In this document: piece after piece, positions 23,901-35,400 of the stretch
Layout of the letters: the number at the start of each line of letters is the position of its first letter
Position numbering within the stretch: position 1 is the stretch's first letter
DNA from: Oxytricha trifallax
Taxonomy: Eukaryota > Ciliophora > Spirotrichea > Sporadotrichida > Oxytrichidae
Length of the DNA stretch: 64,000 nucleotides
NCBI GenBank assembly: GCA_000711775.1
Contig: ARYC01000254.1
Span: 1-64,000 of the forward strand
Direction of reading: 5' to 3'
The notes under the pieces: model-generated
Database searches by the model: none
What the model was told of the DNA's origin: nothing
What the model saw: only the letters and a program-made list of their open reading frames with translations
Made by a program: the position numbers and the translations under genes

Positions 23901-23929
23901 ATTAACTTAACTTTAAAACTTATTTGTAT

Positions 23930-24950
23930 ACATTCAATCTCACTTCTTTAGCACACTTTTAAGCCAATTAATTATCTACTTTCATCGCTGAACTTTTAAT
24001 AAAGTCTACAGTATAAATAGGTCGGTCATGCATCAAGTGGTATAGCAGCAGCTACTTGTAATGGCCATTTAATATACCCCAGTAGAATTCGATTTCAATA
24101 AACTTTTGGCTGTGAGGCACGCAGAGCACTGGTGTTATTCTAAGTTTTTCAGAACTCTTCCTGGTTTCTTTTGTCTTATGAACAGAAACATTATCATCGA
24201 ATAGTATAATCTCTTATTCAGGATACTTCTCATTAAACTCTTCAAAGAATTTTATATACTGCTCAGTCTTAATTTGAGCGAGAATGAATAACATAAGTTT
24301 CTAAACTAGCATCCTTGCTAATACCTCCAAGAAATGCCATTGTTTATACCTTGAATTTTTAGTCACATACTTCTTAATTTCAATGCCTATTTATACCAAG
24401 ACTTCTAGATGAAAGTGTCGAAGGTAAACACAGGCTCGTCAGCATATATAAACTTAATATTATCATTGAGCTCTCTACATTTAATTATAAATATAATTTA
24501 GGTTTTTGTTGTAAAATTGCAGAGTAAAATCAATCATTCTCTTGGTACGATTCACACCTTTGGAAGATATACTATGCCGTTCATAAATGTTTGCAATAGA
24601 ATATAAAGAGATCTTCAACTAAGGGAACTGGTGGTCTGTGAAACATAGTAGTTGGTTTGTTGAGAGATAAAAGAGTCCAAACTTCAAATTTGTTTTTCAT
24701 TGATGATGGTGAATATGGTATAAAAAACTTTGATTTCCACTTGGGCTAAGAATTAAGCTAATATTACTTAAGTTATACTACTATAAGACAGTGGAAACTA
24801 ACAGTTGATAGGATAAGCGTTAAGAACAGTACAATTGACTTTTAGTGGGTACTGGTTTGACTTCTCTTCACTATATCACAACCATATTGCACTTTAAATA
24901 CTAAATCTAAATACTCTTAAAAAATAAGAACCCAAAATCTTGTAATTTTT
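23930..24950 (-). pseudogene. TBE-2 42-kDa transposase, damaged
   Basis: DDE transposase relics in several frames: FIYADEPVFTFDTF (first Asp), ILFDDNVSVHKTKETRK (second Asp), CVPHSQKFIEIEFYWGI (Glu), then TVDFIKSSAM. These match the better-kept copy at 133-1120. Several frameshifts; not functional. Confidence 0.8.
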
Positions 24951-25209
24951 GTTTCGCGTTTAATTAATAACCCCAACCGCTAACATATTCTTTTCAAATC
25001 AAAGCACTAATAAAACTCAATAAGAGGTTTTGGGGTTTTGATTGTTAGCAAAGTAATTTAATTGAGTCCAACTAGGATTATGAGTGTTCCCATCGAACAT
25101 TGAAGAAAGCCGAAGAATCATCACAATTGTATTCACATTCATTGAAACATCTGAGGAAATTTTCTAAAGAACCGCATAAATTACATTTATATTGTCTAGG
25201 CAAATTCAT

Positions 25210-27210
25210 ATCTGGTAAAATTTTTTTAAAAAATTAATATTATATACACCTAGAATATTATTTCAATTTTATATAATATTTATTTGAATATTCAATTTAT
25301 AGTTCACTAATTTTTTGGAACTGAGAAAATTTATAAATTCGAATTAATCAACAATATAACTTTATATTTTTATTAAATATTTTAATATTTATCTTAATAG
25401 ATAATTTAATTAAGTATTTTATATTAAAAATTAGAAAATATCTTGATATTTATTAATTATCAAATAATTTAATCTTTTCAAGTAACTTAAATCTTAACTC
25501 TATTGTTTAGATAAAATTATTATCAAGAATAATTAAATAAAATAAAATTATTAATGATTTAGTATAACATTTATTAAAACTTTTAAAAAAATATATAGAT
25601 AAAATTTTTTAATTAAGTTTTATATAAATTTTTTCAATATACAGATAAAATCACGTCTCCAGTTAATTTTTTGGAGTAAATCATTCATGTATCTTTAAAT
25701 GTGTTTCTTGAAATAAAGATTCTTACTAATAAAATTTTAAACTCGCTATCTAATTTGAAACTATAGGATATTTTAAAATAGAAAATAATTTCATTAAAGT
25801 TACTTTCTCTTAAAGGATTTATAACTAGACCAACTTTAAAATTAGAAATGAGCTTTATTCATTTTTAAAACGAGTAAAAACAAATATAATTGAAATCAAA
25901 ATTATTTCACTAAGTTGAAACCATCAAAACAAATTAATGCGTCATGAATAAGATAATGTAGCCCTCTTAACACTAAAGTCAAACTTATTTTATTTCTCAA
26001 TAATACTCTTATGATCATTAAATTTTGACAACTTAATTTTAATATTTAAAAATAAATTATAAATTTAATTTTCTATTAAAATTCAAACTTATTTCTAAAA
26101 TGTATCATAAAATGAAATTATCCACAATTTACAAATGCTTAGTTAAATTCTAATTATTGATTGAATTACTATATTTTCCTTGCTTTCTTTGTTTTACTAT
26201 ATTAATTTGCGCGTTTATTATATAAGTGATATTATGAAATTTACCTAATTGCATTATAATTATTGCCAATGGTTCTTGATAATTCATTAATCTAATCAGA
26301 CATGTATTTATTTTAATAATCATTATATTGTAATATATTTTAATGTAATTAATCGATAAAATAAAAATAATATTTTATGGCCTCACTCATGATTTTTAGA
26401 GATTATTAATTATTTTGAAAAATTTGGGTCTGCACAGATTTTGTATTTATAATAATTATAATATAGCATTCAGAAGAGATAGATGCCATTTTTCTTTTTA
26501 AATTTAGTCAATTAAAATCATTATGTGCATAAATGTTATCATCATAACAGAAAAAAAACTTAAATCTCCAGTTCCAATTAGTTGATAGTTCATCGCCTCT
26601 CATAAATCGCTCTTGTATTTCATTTATTATTTTTAATCTTGTTAAGAATATAAACTATTTATATTAAATTTAATATGAAATTGCTTTATAATACTTTAAT
26701 TTTAATAATTAATGACAGTTTGTTAGGAAATTTAAATTTAAATTATTAGTTTAATCATCAAATAAGATCGCAATATAAATATTTTGATATATAAAATCTT
26801 AATATAAATAAAATAACATTACTTTAAATTATTTACTAAATTTCATATTTTAATCACATATCGCCAAGTTATATGGTTCAATATAATAATTAATTAATTA
26901 TATTACAATTAAAATTCTAATATTGTTTAATGGAAGAGTCTTTTAAATTTATATTTGATAAGTAATAGTGTAAAAATGGTTGTCAAACATCGTAAAAATA
27001 GTCAAAGCATAAAATTCATATCAACTAAGAAACTATAATGTAAATTAATAAATTTGAAAAAATTATGAAAATTTATATATAAAATAGGGTCTAAGATGTC
27101 AAGATGTCAAGAAGGAGATCGATTTAGGCCCTGCAAATAAAAAATTTGATATGAAATATGGTATTTTTAGGGGGTGGGGATCTTGGGCGGAACAAATATT
27201 AATTATTAGA
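25210..27210. other. Spacer with decayed family copy (K1) and a short G-rich patch
   Basis: 25640-26623 (minus) is aligned in order with 42860-43769, downstream of A8. It retains a start-like ATG at 26623 and shards such as CYDDNIYAHNDFN of a Cys box, in different frames. A G-rich patch at 27085-27195 (AGGGGGTGGGGATCTTGGG) lies just before the E3 start and has no counterpart at E1. The rest is AT-rich. Confidence 0.35.
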
Positions 27211-28026
27211 ATGGAGAAGAATCTCTACAAATGCAATAAGTGTTTCGATTTTTATGAAAACCTTTAATGCTTTACTAATATAAGATATTACACAGATAAT
27301 GTGACTCATTTTAAAAATACAAAATGGGATTTATCTAAAAGAGATGATATATATTTTGCATTGCTTTGCACTAAATGTTATCAATTAAGAATTTTAGAAG
27401 AAAAATATGTAAAGGATGAAAAATCAAAATACTAAGAATTAATAATTGAGGATGTAAAAATACAATATTAGATCTTTGAAAATTAAAAGTAGCATATTGC
27501 ACAACTAGAGAATTTATCCATAAGATTTCCAGCAAGTTTAAATATAAATTTACAAGGGCATATTGAAGATTTGAAAAATGATATAATTTAAAGTTTAGAT
27601 GACATAAAATAGAAACATACTAACCATATTCTCTCATTTTAAATCACATAATCCTTTTATTTTATTAAGATATTTTTGTTCATTATAAAATTAATTTTTA
27701 CCATATTAATTATAAGTATATTTATTTTTGTCTAATTTTCTATAATTAAAAATATTAAATTAAATAATAATCTATAAAGTTTTATGTTTTGAATTGTATC
27801 ATAAGAGATTTCTCAATGCTAGGAAAGCTTAGAAGAATTATACTAATGCAAAGAGTAGTTTCTGTAACAAACTTAAAATTTAGTAAATAATAACAGAATT
27901 TCATTAAATGACATCAATTCAATGTTTGATAAATAATAACAAAATCTTCAAATCAAAGAGAAAGAGGAATTATATTAGTGCATCCAAAGATTATTGCCTT
28001 AGATTATGCAGCCATAAAATAAATGA
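27211..28026 (+). CDS. E3: group E family gene with internal segment
   Basis: Starts MEKNLYKCNKCFDFYENLQC at 27211, then YYTDNVTHFKNTKWD and LLCTKCY. Block 1 ends HILSFQ; block 2 runs IVSQEISQCQESLEELYQC to PQIMQPQNK, TGA 28024-28026. The repeat at the left is TTTAAA (27638-27643) and at the right TTTGAA (27788-27793). If removal keeps the left copy the frame is open (666 bp); if it keeps the right copy a TGA is made. Block 1 shares a long near-identical tract with E1. Confidence 0.75.
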
Positions 28027-28656
28027 AAAAATATATTTATAACTAAATAATTTCATATGCCTAGATTAAATAAATTCAACTTAACTTTTAATATCATATA
28101 TTTTGATAACAATAAATTACTTCTCAATAATTTTTCATTTCTAAACAATTTTTAATTTTTATAAACAAAAGTGAATAGTTTATGATTGAATGACATTTAA
28201 TTTTATGCTAATCTATATAAAATTTAATAAGATTTTTTTAGTTAATTATTTAAGTGCTTCTTAATACAGTAGATCTGATATCAATTAGATTATCATAAGA
28301 TTTAAAAAGCATCAAATAGAGGTATTTTATTAAAAAGAAAATTGTAATTATTAGTCAATATTATATCCAAAATTCAATCGCATTGAATTGTCACTTAAGA
28401 AAATTGAAAAAATATTTAATTATTTGTTTAGATTTTAATTGAATTTAAATTTAAAGGATTAAAATAAAATGTAATAGGAATAGTAGGATATTATAGTTCT
28501 AATTTATTAAAAATACTAAGATAATTAATGAAAAATAAGTTTAAAAGATTTTTAAAGAATTATTGACAAACCTCTAAAAAATTACTTCACTATTTCAAAA
28601 AGAAGAGCATATTTTATGAATTATTATGATGGAAATCGTTGTTTGTAAAATTTAAA
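28027..28656. other. Spacer E3-F3
   Basis: AT-rich, homologous to 9460-10109. No gene. Confidence 0.5.
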
Positions 28657-28906
28657 TCATTATTAATCAATTTAATTCTGTGGCTCATCTAGAGGAATTT
28701 CTAATCTATTAATTTGTTGTAGCAGATCTTATTTTTTTATATTTTCAAATTTTCTACTTAAAGATTGAAAAATTTATTGCAATCCTCACTTGATATTAAA
28801 CCATTTTGAATCAGAATCACATATTGATCAAACAATTTTTATCTCATCTCATTAATATTATTTTGAGCTAGTTTCGATTAATTTATTTTATTTCACACAT
28901 AATCAT
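28657..28906 (-). pseudogene. F3: C-terminal fragment of a group F gene
   Basis: Retains INQSKLAQNNINEMRQKLF and NGLISSEDCNKFFNLQVEN, with one TGA near the 5' end and a frameshift near the 3' end. The first half is missing, as in F1. A relic in the second E-F block. Confidence 0.75.
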
Positions 28907-29449
28907 AAATTATAAAAAAAATACAAAAACTTTAAACTATACTTTATTTTATTAATTGATAAAATTAATTTTAATAAATTAATGTGACACACTAATTAAT
29001 ATATTCAAAAGTGACATCTTTTCTTTTTTAGTTTTTTTTTTATTGAAAAATTTATATTTAAATTTTTTGCCATGTTTTCATAAAAAATTTCCTTTAAATA
29101 AAAGTAGACTATCTTTGTTTATAGTGTGTATTATAGGTATTTAGGATATTGAAACTAAATGAATGTTACCATAAGAAAGAAACCATTATACTAAAGCTCT
29201 TACTGCAGCCATCTCGTTTAAGATATTAAATTTTACTGAGATGATATTCATATAAAGGAATTTATGATTGATATATTTATATGAGACTTTTTTTCCTTCT
29301 AAAAAACAATAACTTAAACATGAGGAATGTAATTTGAAAAAAAATGATTTTTTAAATTGAATAGTAATTTTCCTGTATATTTAAATAAATTTGTAATTAA
29401 AATAAAAAGTTTAAAATTTAGTTTTTAAAAAAATTAAGAATTTTTTTTA
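28907..29449. other. Spacer, homologous to 10353-10800
   Basis: AT-rich with scattered homology to the first block; no gene. Confidence 0.45.
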
Positions 29450-29875
29450 ATTATTGTAGGAATACATTTGATTTGGGAAATAAATTTATAATTAATTAAA
29501 TAAATAATTAAATTCGTGGCAGTTAACTTTCTGGAAACCTAGTCAATATGGTACTTGTTCGATAGAGAATTCAAAATCAGCTGGACTTTACTATTGGCGG
29601 TACCCCTCTATCACATCCCTGGAGTGAGATAACTTGACTTTAATTTTGACATTAAAATCAACTAAACAAATCACCAAAAATTAAAGTCGTGTTAATTCTT
29701 TCTGGGGATGCGATAGAGGGATACCGCCAATAGTAAAGTCCAGCTGATTTTGAATTCTCTATCGAACAAGTACCATATTGACTAGGTTTCCCAGAAAGTT
29801 AACTGCCACGAATTTAATTATTTATTTAATTAATTATAAATTTATTTCCCAAATCAAATGTATTCCTACAATAAT
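29450..29875. mobile_element. Well-preserved palindromic MITE, TTGTAGGAATAC family (426 bp)
   Basis: Ends ATTATTGTAGGAATACATT and exact inverse. Outer arms of about 170 bp are almost identical (shared words CGTGGCAGTTAACTTTCTGG, CTAGTCAATATGGTACTTG, TCAGCTGGACTTTACTATTG). The centre near 29640-29700 is less well matched. Absent from the homologous position in the first block, so it inserted after the duplication. Confidence 0.9.
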
Positions 29876-30062
29876 AACAAAATTAACTTTTAATATTTAT
29901 ATTTTCTTAATAATATTAAATTAACTTTAATACTTAATTAATTAATAATTGCATTATTTAAGCAAGGTATTCTAAAAATATTATAATTATTTAATATCAT
30001 TAAAAAGCAAATACAAAAATATAGTAATTTAATATAAATTAATTTTAATTATTTTATGTTAT

Positions 30063-30385
30063 AGTTCCTCCTCCCCATATGGATAGAATCTTCATGAAAA
30101 CTAATATTTTAGGGACTTCGAAACCCAGACTTTATTATGATACTTGTACCGTACCTTACAAAAGAATGTAATTTCCGACCGTTCTGTCTCAGTACTTGTT
30201 AAATAAAGTACAGGATAGACGAATAAACTTTTATGTCGGTAGATATAATTGTGTCTCGAAACCTCATTTTATATTCTAATTAGTTCATTGATAAAAAACG
30301 TATTTATAATTACCGCACCTGATGTTTTTATATAAAGGATGCTTTGAGAAAGACATCTTCAGTATAAATTCTCTTTAAATTTAAT
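30063..30385. other. GC-richer conserved non-coding block (copy 2)
   Basis: Homologue of 10986-11310, between two MITEs. Substitutions and indels are spread evenly and no common frame survives. Identity unknown. Confidence 0.4.
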
Positions 30386-30420
30386 TCATATTACCTTAAT
30401 ATAATAAAAAAGATTTTATT

Positions 30421-30832
30421 ATTATTGTAGGAAAACAATCGAAAAAGATTAAAAAAGTAATTTAATTCAATTCAATAGTTGATTACATTAGAGTCAATAA
30501 AAGCTGATTAATTTCAAAGATTTTTGACTCATTTTATATATTATTAAAATCAAATATCTTTCATTATTGCCAGAATAATTTTATCTCATCCATGTAATGA
30601 ATTATTTTCACTTTAATTTGATTCATTTAATTTAGTAAAATGTAAACTATACACTCAAATTAACCCCATTAATCTAGCTGAGTGATACCGTCAATAACGA
30701 ATTTATTTAGTTTTAAATTCACTATTTAATGAATTCAAGATCTTTTATATTAGTTATCTTATCTATCAAAAATTTCATTAGTTATTTAGTTTAAATTCAT
30801 TTCCAATTTCTATTGTATTATACTATAATATA
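30421..30832. mobile_element. Palindromic MITE, TTGTAGGAATAC family, degenerate
   Basis: Left end ATTATTGTAGGAAAACAATCG, right end CTATTGTATTATACTATAAT. It is the positional equivalent of 11340-11753, so it predates the block duplication. Confidence 0.7.
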
Positions 30833-31064
30833 TTCGAATTTTTTCGAAAATATAATGCTTAAAATATTTTTAATTTTATATATTAATCACAAAAAATTTA
30901 GTTATGACTATTAATATTTTAAAGTTTTTTTTTTAAAAATCTTTATATTTTATTTTAATAGAAATGTATATTAACTAGATTAATCATATTTTCTATTAAT
31001 TTTTCTTTAAATTTGTAAATTAATTTATTAAATCTTATTTGTTTAAACAATATAATTAATATAA

Positions 31065-32283
31065 ATGGAAAAGAAGCTCTATAAATGTAATAAGTGTTTC
31101 GGTTTAAGAGAATTTTTAAAATGCTTTACTAATATAAGATATTTCATAGATGATGTGACTCATTTTAAAAATACAATATGGGACATGTCGAAAATAGATG
31201 ATAAAAATTTCTCTTTTCTTTGCGAAAAATGTTACTAATAAAGAATATTTGAAGAAAATTATGTTAAAGATGAAATTTTGAAATAAAAAAACTTAGCTGT
31301 ATAAAATTATAAAATTTCAAACAAAATTTTTGAAAATTAAATATTTTATATTTAATAACTTGAATAAATTTCAAGCAACTATCCTTCAATTTTAATTTTA
31401 ATAGAGCAAATTGAAAAAATAAAAAATGAAATAACATTAAGCCTAGATGATATATAGTTTAAGCATACAAATGAGATGCTCTCAATTTAAAGCAAAAACC
31501 TTTTTTATCAATTTTTATTTTTATTAAATTCCTGTAGATAAATTATTTATTGGTTTACATTATTGATTTTAGCTTAAAATACAAATAATTTGCAAAAAGG
31601 TTATTTACTACTAAAATAAAGATTTATACTTAATTTTTGCTGAAATTATTAATGTTTTTAAATAAAATAATTTTAATAAAAAAGCGTTTTTGTCATAGAT
31701 TTACTCTATTTAACTTTTAATAGTAATATTTATCAGGATATAGATTGCTTAATTAATACTATTATAATAGTTTTCATTATATTATAATCCTTACTCATTA
31801 TCTTTTGATGAAAAAACGTTTTACTGCTGATAAAAAAATTACTAACCATTTAAAAACCTTAATAGATAAGAATGTTTGATATTTTACTATAATACTATAA
31901 ATATGCTCATAATTAATTTCAAAGCTCTTTGTTTAAATATGTTTATTCATACAACAAACTTTTTGGGGAACTTAAGTATATATATTTGGATACTATATAA
32001 ACAAAAACAAAATAAAAAATAATTTATAAAATTAAGATTTAAGTTTTAAATTTTAACTGATGACATTTAAAAGTGCAGGGAGAGTCTCAATTAAATTGAA
32101 TAATGCAAAGAAAGTTTCTTGCAACAATCTTAAAATTTAATTATAAATAATACAATTTCATAAGAAGACATAGATAATATGTTTGAAAAATAGAAATAAA
32201 ATCTTAATATCAATGAAAAAGAAGAGCTATTTTAGAAAATTTAAAGTTTGATACCTTAGATTCCCTAACCATAGAATTATTGA
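31065..32283 (+). CDS. E4: group E family gene, open once a TTTAAA-flanked segment is removed
   Basis: Starts MEKKLYKCNKCFGLREFLKC at 31065, then YFIDDVTHFKNTIWD and FLCEKCY, with a coiled coil ending NEMLSIQ. The second block ILTDDIQKCRESLNQIEQC runs to IPQIPQPQNY, TGA 32281-32283. TTTAAA is at 31486-31491 and 32045-32050; removal leaves 421+239=660 bp, identical to E2, with no stop. The removed segment is 245 bp longer than in E2, so segment length varies while the joint is fixed. Function unknown. Confidence 0.85.
31486..32044. other. IES-like segment of E4 (TTTAAA pointer)
   Basis: 559 bp, AT-rich, non-coding, with the same repeat and insertion codon as in E2 but different length and little similarity inside. 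This is expected for IESs, whose interiors drift while boundaries are kept. Confidence 0.7.
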
Positions 32284-33065
32284 AAAAATCATATATAAAT
32301 TTAAAATAAATTTATGATTAATTCTAAAGTTTAATTAATTTTTTTATCTAAATAATATTCATATTCATATTCTATTGAAGATTTTTTTTTCATGAAATTG
32401 ATTTATAAATTTATACTTTTAGACATTGATTATGTCAGATAACGTTTTTTAATTTGTCAATTAGTAAAATAAATAAAATTATTGAATTTTTATAAAATAA
32501 CTATAATTTATTGTATTTAAATCAGGATCAAAGGTTTAAATTATATAAATTTTAAATCCATAAAATTGTAAATTTTTAAAAAAATCTCGATCTATATTTT
32601 AGATTAATTTCACTTTAAAGGACTTGATTACTTAACTGTTGAATTTCTTTGTAAACTTGAGAATTAAAGAATAAAATAGGGGTATCAATCCTTATAAGAA
32701 GTGTTGGCTAACGTTATTGATTTATAATTAAATCTAAATATAAATTAAAAATTCAAATTATTAATTAAATTTTCTCAGTTTCACCAAGTAAAATGCTAAT
32801 TTAAAAGAAAGATTAAAAAGATAATTTTAATTAAGAAAGACAGCTATAATTGTACTATTATAATTAGTAATATCGTAGACAAATGAATAAATATATGTGC
32901 ATTAAGAATTACAATCATTATAAATTTATCAATTATAAATGTTAAATGAAAATTAAAAAATATTTATGAAAGTATTTATTAATCTTTATAATTAATTCAG
33001 TAATTCGATTAGTGAAGCATATAAAGAAACTATTTTGTAAAGGAAATTGTTGTTAGAAAATTAAA
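32284..33065. other. Spacer E4-F4
   Basis: Highly similar to 12955-13736; no gene. Confidence 0.55.
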
Positions 33066-33749
33066 TCATTATTAATCAATTTAATTCTGTGGTTCATCTA
33101 GAGGAATTTCCAATCTATTAATTTGTTTAAGCAGATCTTGTTTTTATTATAATTTCAAATTGTCTACTTAAAGATTGAAAAATTTACTGCAATCTTCAGT
33201 TGATATTAAACCATTTTGAATGAGCATCACATATTGATCAAACAATTTTTATCTCATTTCATTAATGTTATTTTGAGCAAGTTTAGATTAATTTATTTCA
33301 TTCCTTACATAGTCACTCATTTTGTCATGAAGATTTTTGTAAAATATTTTAACTTATATCATATCTTGTTTATCATATAAATTGCTAAGTGACTTCATAT
33401 TCGATTAAAAAATATTGGTAAATTCTTGGGCTACTTAATAAAATTCCTGCATCCAACTATATTTATGATCTACTTTTTCTTATAAAACAGCAGGAAGTGT
33501 ATATTCAAGCATAAATTTGTCTGAATTTCTCTAAATTTCTTTTTAAACGAAGTCCAATTGAATAATATTGTTTTAATAGCAAGTTAGGCACGCAAATTTA
33601 ATTTGATTGTCTTTGAGTGTAGAAAAATCCCAATCTAATTTCTTGAAAGTAAAGGCATCGTTACAAGGGAAAGTCACATGGTATTGTAAATATAGTCTGT
33701 CTCTTTAATTGTCGCAGATATTACATTTGTAAAGCTGTTTCTTTTCCAT
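33066..33749 (-). CDS. F4: intact group F family gene (227 aa)
   Basis: Open from ATG at 33749 to TGA at 33066-33068. Starts MEKKQLYKCNICDNQRDRLY; Cys box CNIC, FPCNDAFTF, LDWDF, FACLTCY; end PLDEPQNQIDQQ. Same 684-bp length as F2, with exchanges such as TAA for CAG and TAG for CAG at conserved Gln positions; these help fix the genetic code. Tail to tail with E4. Function unknown. Confidence 0.9.
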
Positions 33750-34237
33750 TTTTAAAAAATTTAATAATTATAAATGATTTAAAACATTTCTTAAATTACA
33801 TTAATTTCTTCTCTCAATTAAATGTTCAATTTATTGTTTTCTAAGCTAAATAAAAAATATAAATTGACTGAAAAATATTAAAATTTAATAATTATATTTA
33901 AATATTTTTCATTTATTTAAAGATTGCTATAATTATTATAGTCATAATAGTTAGCGAATTCGAAACATTTTGATTTATAATTTATTTTCTAAAGTTTGAA
34001 ATATAATATTATATAATATAAATAATTTTTCAATTGTAAGTTTTATTAAATTATTCTATAAATATACAGTAATAGTTCTAAACAAAAAATTATTTTTATT
34101 ATAATAAAACAATATATTGGATTAAGATAAAATATAATTTAGAATAAAACAAAAAAAAATATTTTATAAATTTTATATTTCTAATATCATGAATATTTTT
34201 AATTAAATTAACAATAAGTTCAATATAATTCTTGTTA
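33750..34237. other. Spacer F4-A7
   Basis: AT-rich. Its last 130 bp match 19380-19490. No gene. Confidence 0.45.
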
Positions 34238-34667
34238 TATTATTGTTGGAATAAATTCGATTTTGAAAAATTAATAAAAATTAAATTAATTAAATATAAA
34301 AATAAATGCAGAAATAAATTTTACAAAGTGACTTAAAATTCATAAATAAATCGATTCTAAAGTAGATTCTTCTATTTTAGATGAGTTTTACATTTGGTAA
34401 TGTCCCTAAATGATACCAGAAAGTAAGATATTTTAATTTTAAGCTAACTCCTATAAACAGCAAAAGAAATATTTCTCGCTTTTTAATGAGATAAAATCAT
34501 TAGAATCAATAAAAGCCATCGTCTCTTTCTTAAAGTAATATTTAGGGAGAATAATAGTGTTAGGGTTAGAGACATTTTTTAAAAAAAACCTAAATAAATT
34601 TAATTAGTAATTAAATTATTTTTATTTAAACTAATTTTCGAAAATCGAATGGATCCTTACCATATTA
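34238..34667. mobile_element. Palindromic MITE, TTGTAGGAATAC family, next to A7
   Basis: Ends TATTATTGTTGGAATAAATTC and GAATGGATCCTTACCATA. Homologous throughout to 19492-19898 and equally close to the stop codon of the adjacent group A gene. Confidence 0.65.
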
Positions 34668-34668
34668 A

Positions 34669-35346
34669 TCAATTTAGTTCATTTTAAGGTTAAGCTTATT
34701 AAGGCAATAATTCATGTATATTTGAATAAATGGTTTCTTTTTCTTAAATTTTAAGATCAGCAATTTGATTTTCAAAGAAATTATTCATCTGTGAAATGTT
34801 GTATTTCCCACTTTCAATTAGCTTTTTGTTCGATGAAATAAAATTTTCTTTAGACTTCTTGATTTCATCTTCGATGATCTAGCTATTTTTTATATCTTCT
34901 AATATCGATGAATTTACCTTGCTTATAAAATCTACATATTTATCTTCGATAGATTGAACAAGATTCTTTTGAAAATCGTTGTATAGATGTTGTAAATTTT
35001 AATTGATTAATATCTGATAATCTTCAAATTAAGGCTGTAATTAACTCTCAATATTTACAAACCTCTCAAATTTCTCATATTCACTTTAGAATAATTCAAG
35101 TTCCAGTTAATAATCTTGTTAAATCATTGAAATCTCATTCTAAATAAGTGGACTCTGTAGAGTGTTTTTAATATAGCATTTTTAACAAAGTAATTTAATT
35201 GAGTCCAACTAAGATTATGAGTGTTACCATCGAGCTTTGAAAAAAGCTGAAGAATCTTCGCATTAATATTAACCATCATTAAAACATCTTAGGTAATTAT
35301 TTAGAATACCGCATTAATTACATTTATATTATTTGGGCAAATTCAT
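34669..35346 (-). CDS. A7: intact group A family gene (225 aa), best reference copy
   Basis: Uninterrupted 678-bp frame, ATG at 35346 to TGA at 34669-34671. N-terminus MNLPKQYKCNQCGILNNYLR. Cys box residues in order: CNQC, RCF, YQCED, FFKARW, LLCQKCY, giving six cysteines placed like a small zinc-binding domain. Residues about 70-190 form a Gln/Lys/Glu-rich coiled coil with IEDKYVDFIS near its middle. The C-terminal block is SGKYNISQMNNFFENQI, LKIQEKETIY, HELLPQQAQPQNELN. There is no signal peptide or membrane span. The only group A copy here with no lesion and no insert. Likely soluble; partner and role unknown. Confidence 0.92.
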
Positions 35347-35400
35347 TTCTGGTATTAAATAAAAAATTAAAATTATATAAAATATAATATTATTTTAGTT

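Larger units (their letters stand above)
20410..25043. mobile_element. TBE-2: complete 4.6-kb TBE transposon with ATT target duplication
   Basis: Element 20413-25040, flanked by ATT at 20410-20412 and 25041-25043. The right end, read inward, is CAAAACCCCAAAACC; the left end is the degenerate AAAAACCCAAAATCCC. Diverged inverted repeats of roughly 70 bp follow. It carries the three known TBE genes: 57-kDa zinc-finger/kinase (minus), 22-kDa (plus) and 42-kDa transposase (minus). The uninterrupted sequence is visible in A7 (ATAGCATTTTTAACAAAG). All three genes show damage, so it is no longer autonomous. Confidence 0.95.
19901..25209 (-). pseudogene. A6: family gene split by TBE-2
   Basis: Starts MNLPRQYKCNLCGSLENFLR at 25209; Cys box with LRCF, YNCDD, VRWEHS and LLCQQ. 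The TBE begins inside the last CxxC. Coding resumes at CYFESTLNTP and continues through the coiled coil to ISQMNTFFENQI and EQAQPQNELN, with TGA at 19901-19903. Removing the TBE and one ATT leaves 678 bp in frame, exactly the group A length. One further TGA lies after KLNTLI. The frame would therefore be restored by TBE excision except for that one stop. Confidence 0.85.

Noticed and set aside
12402-32044. Spliceosomal introns as the explanation for the group E segments
   Set aside because: No GT...AG at the joints that would give a gap-free alignment, and the joint coincides with a TTTAAA direct repeat. cDNA would settle it.
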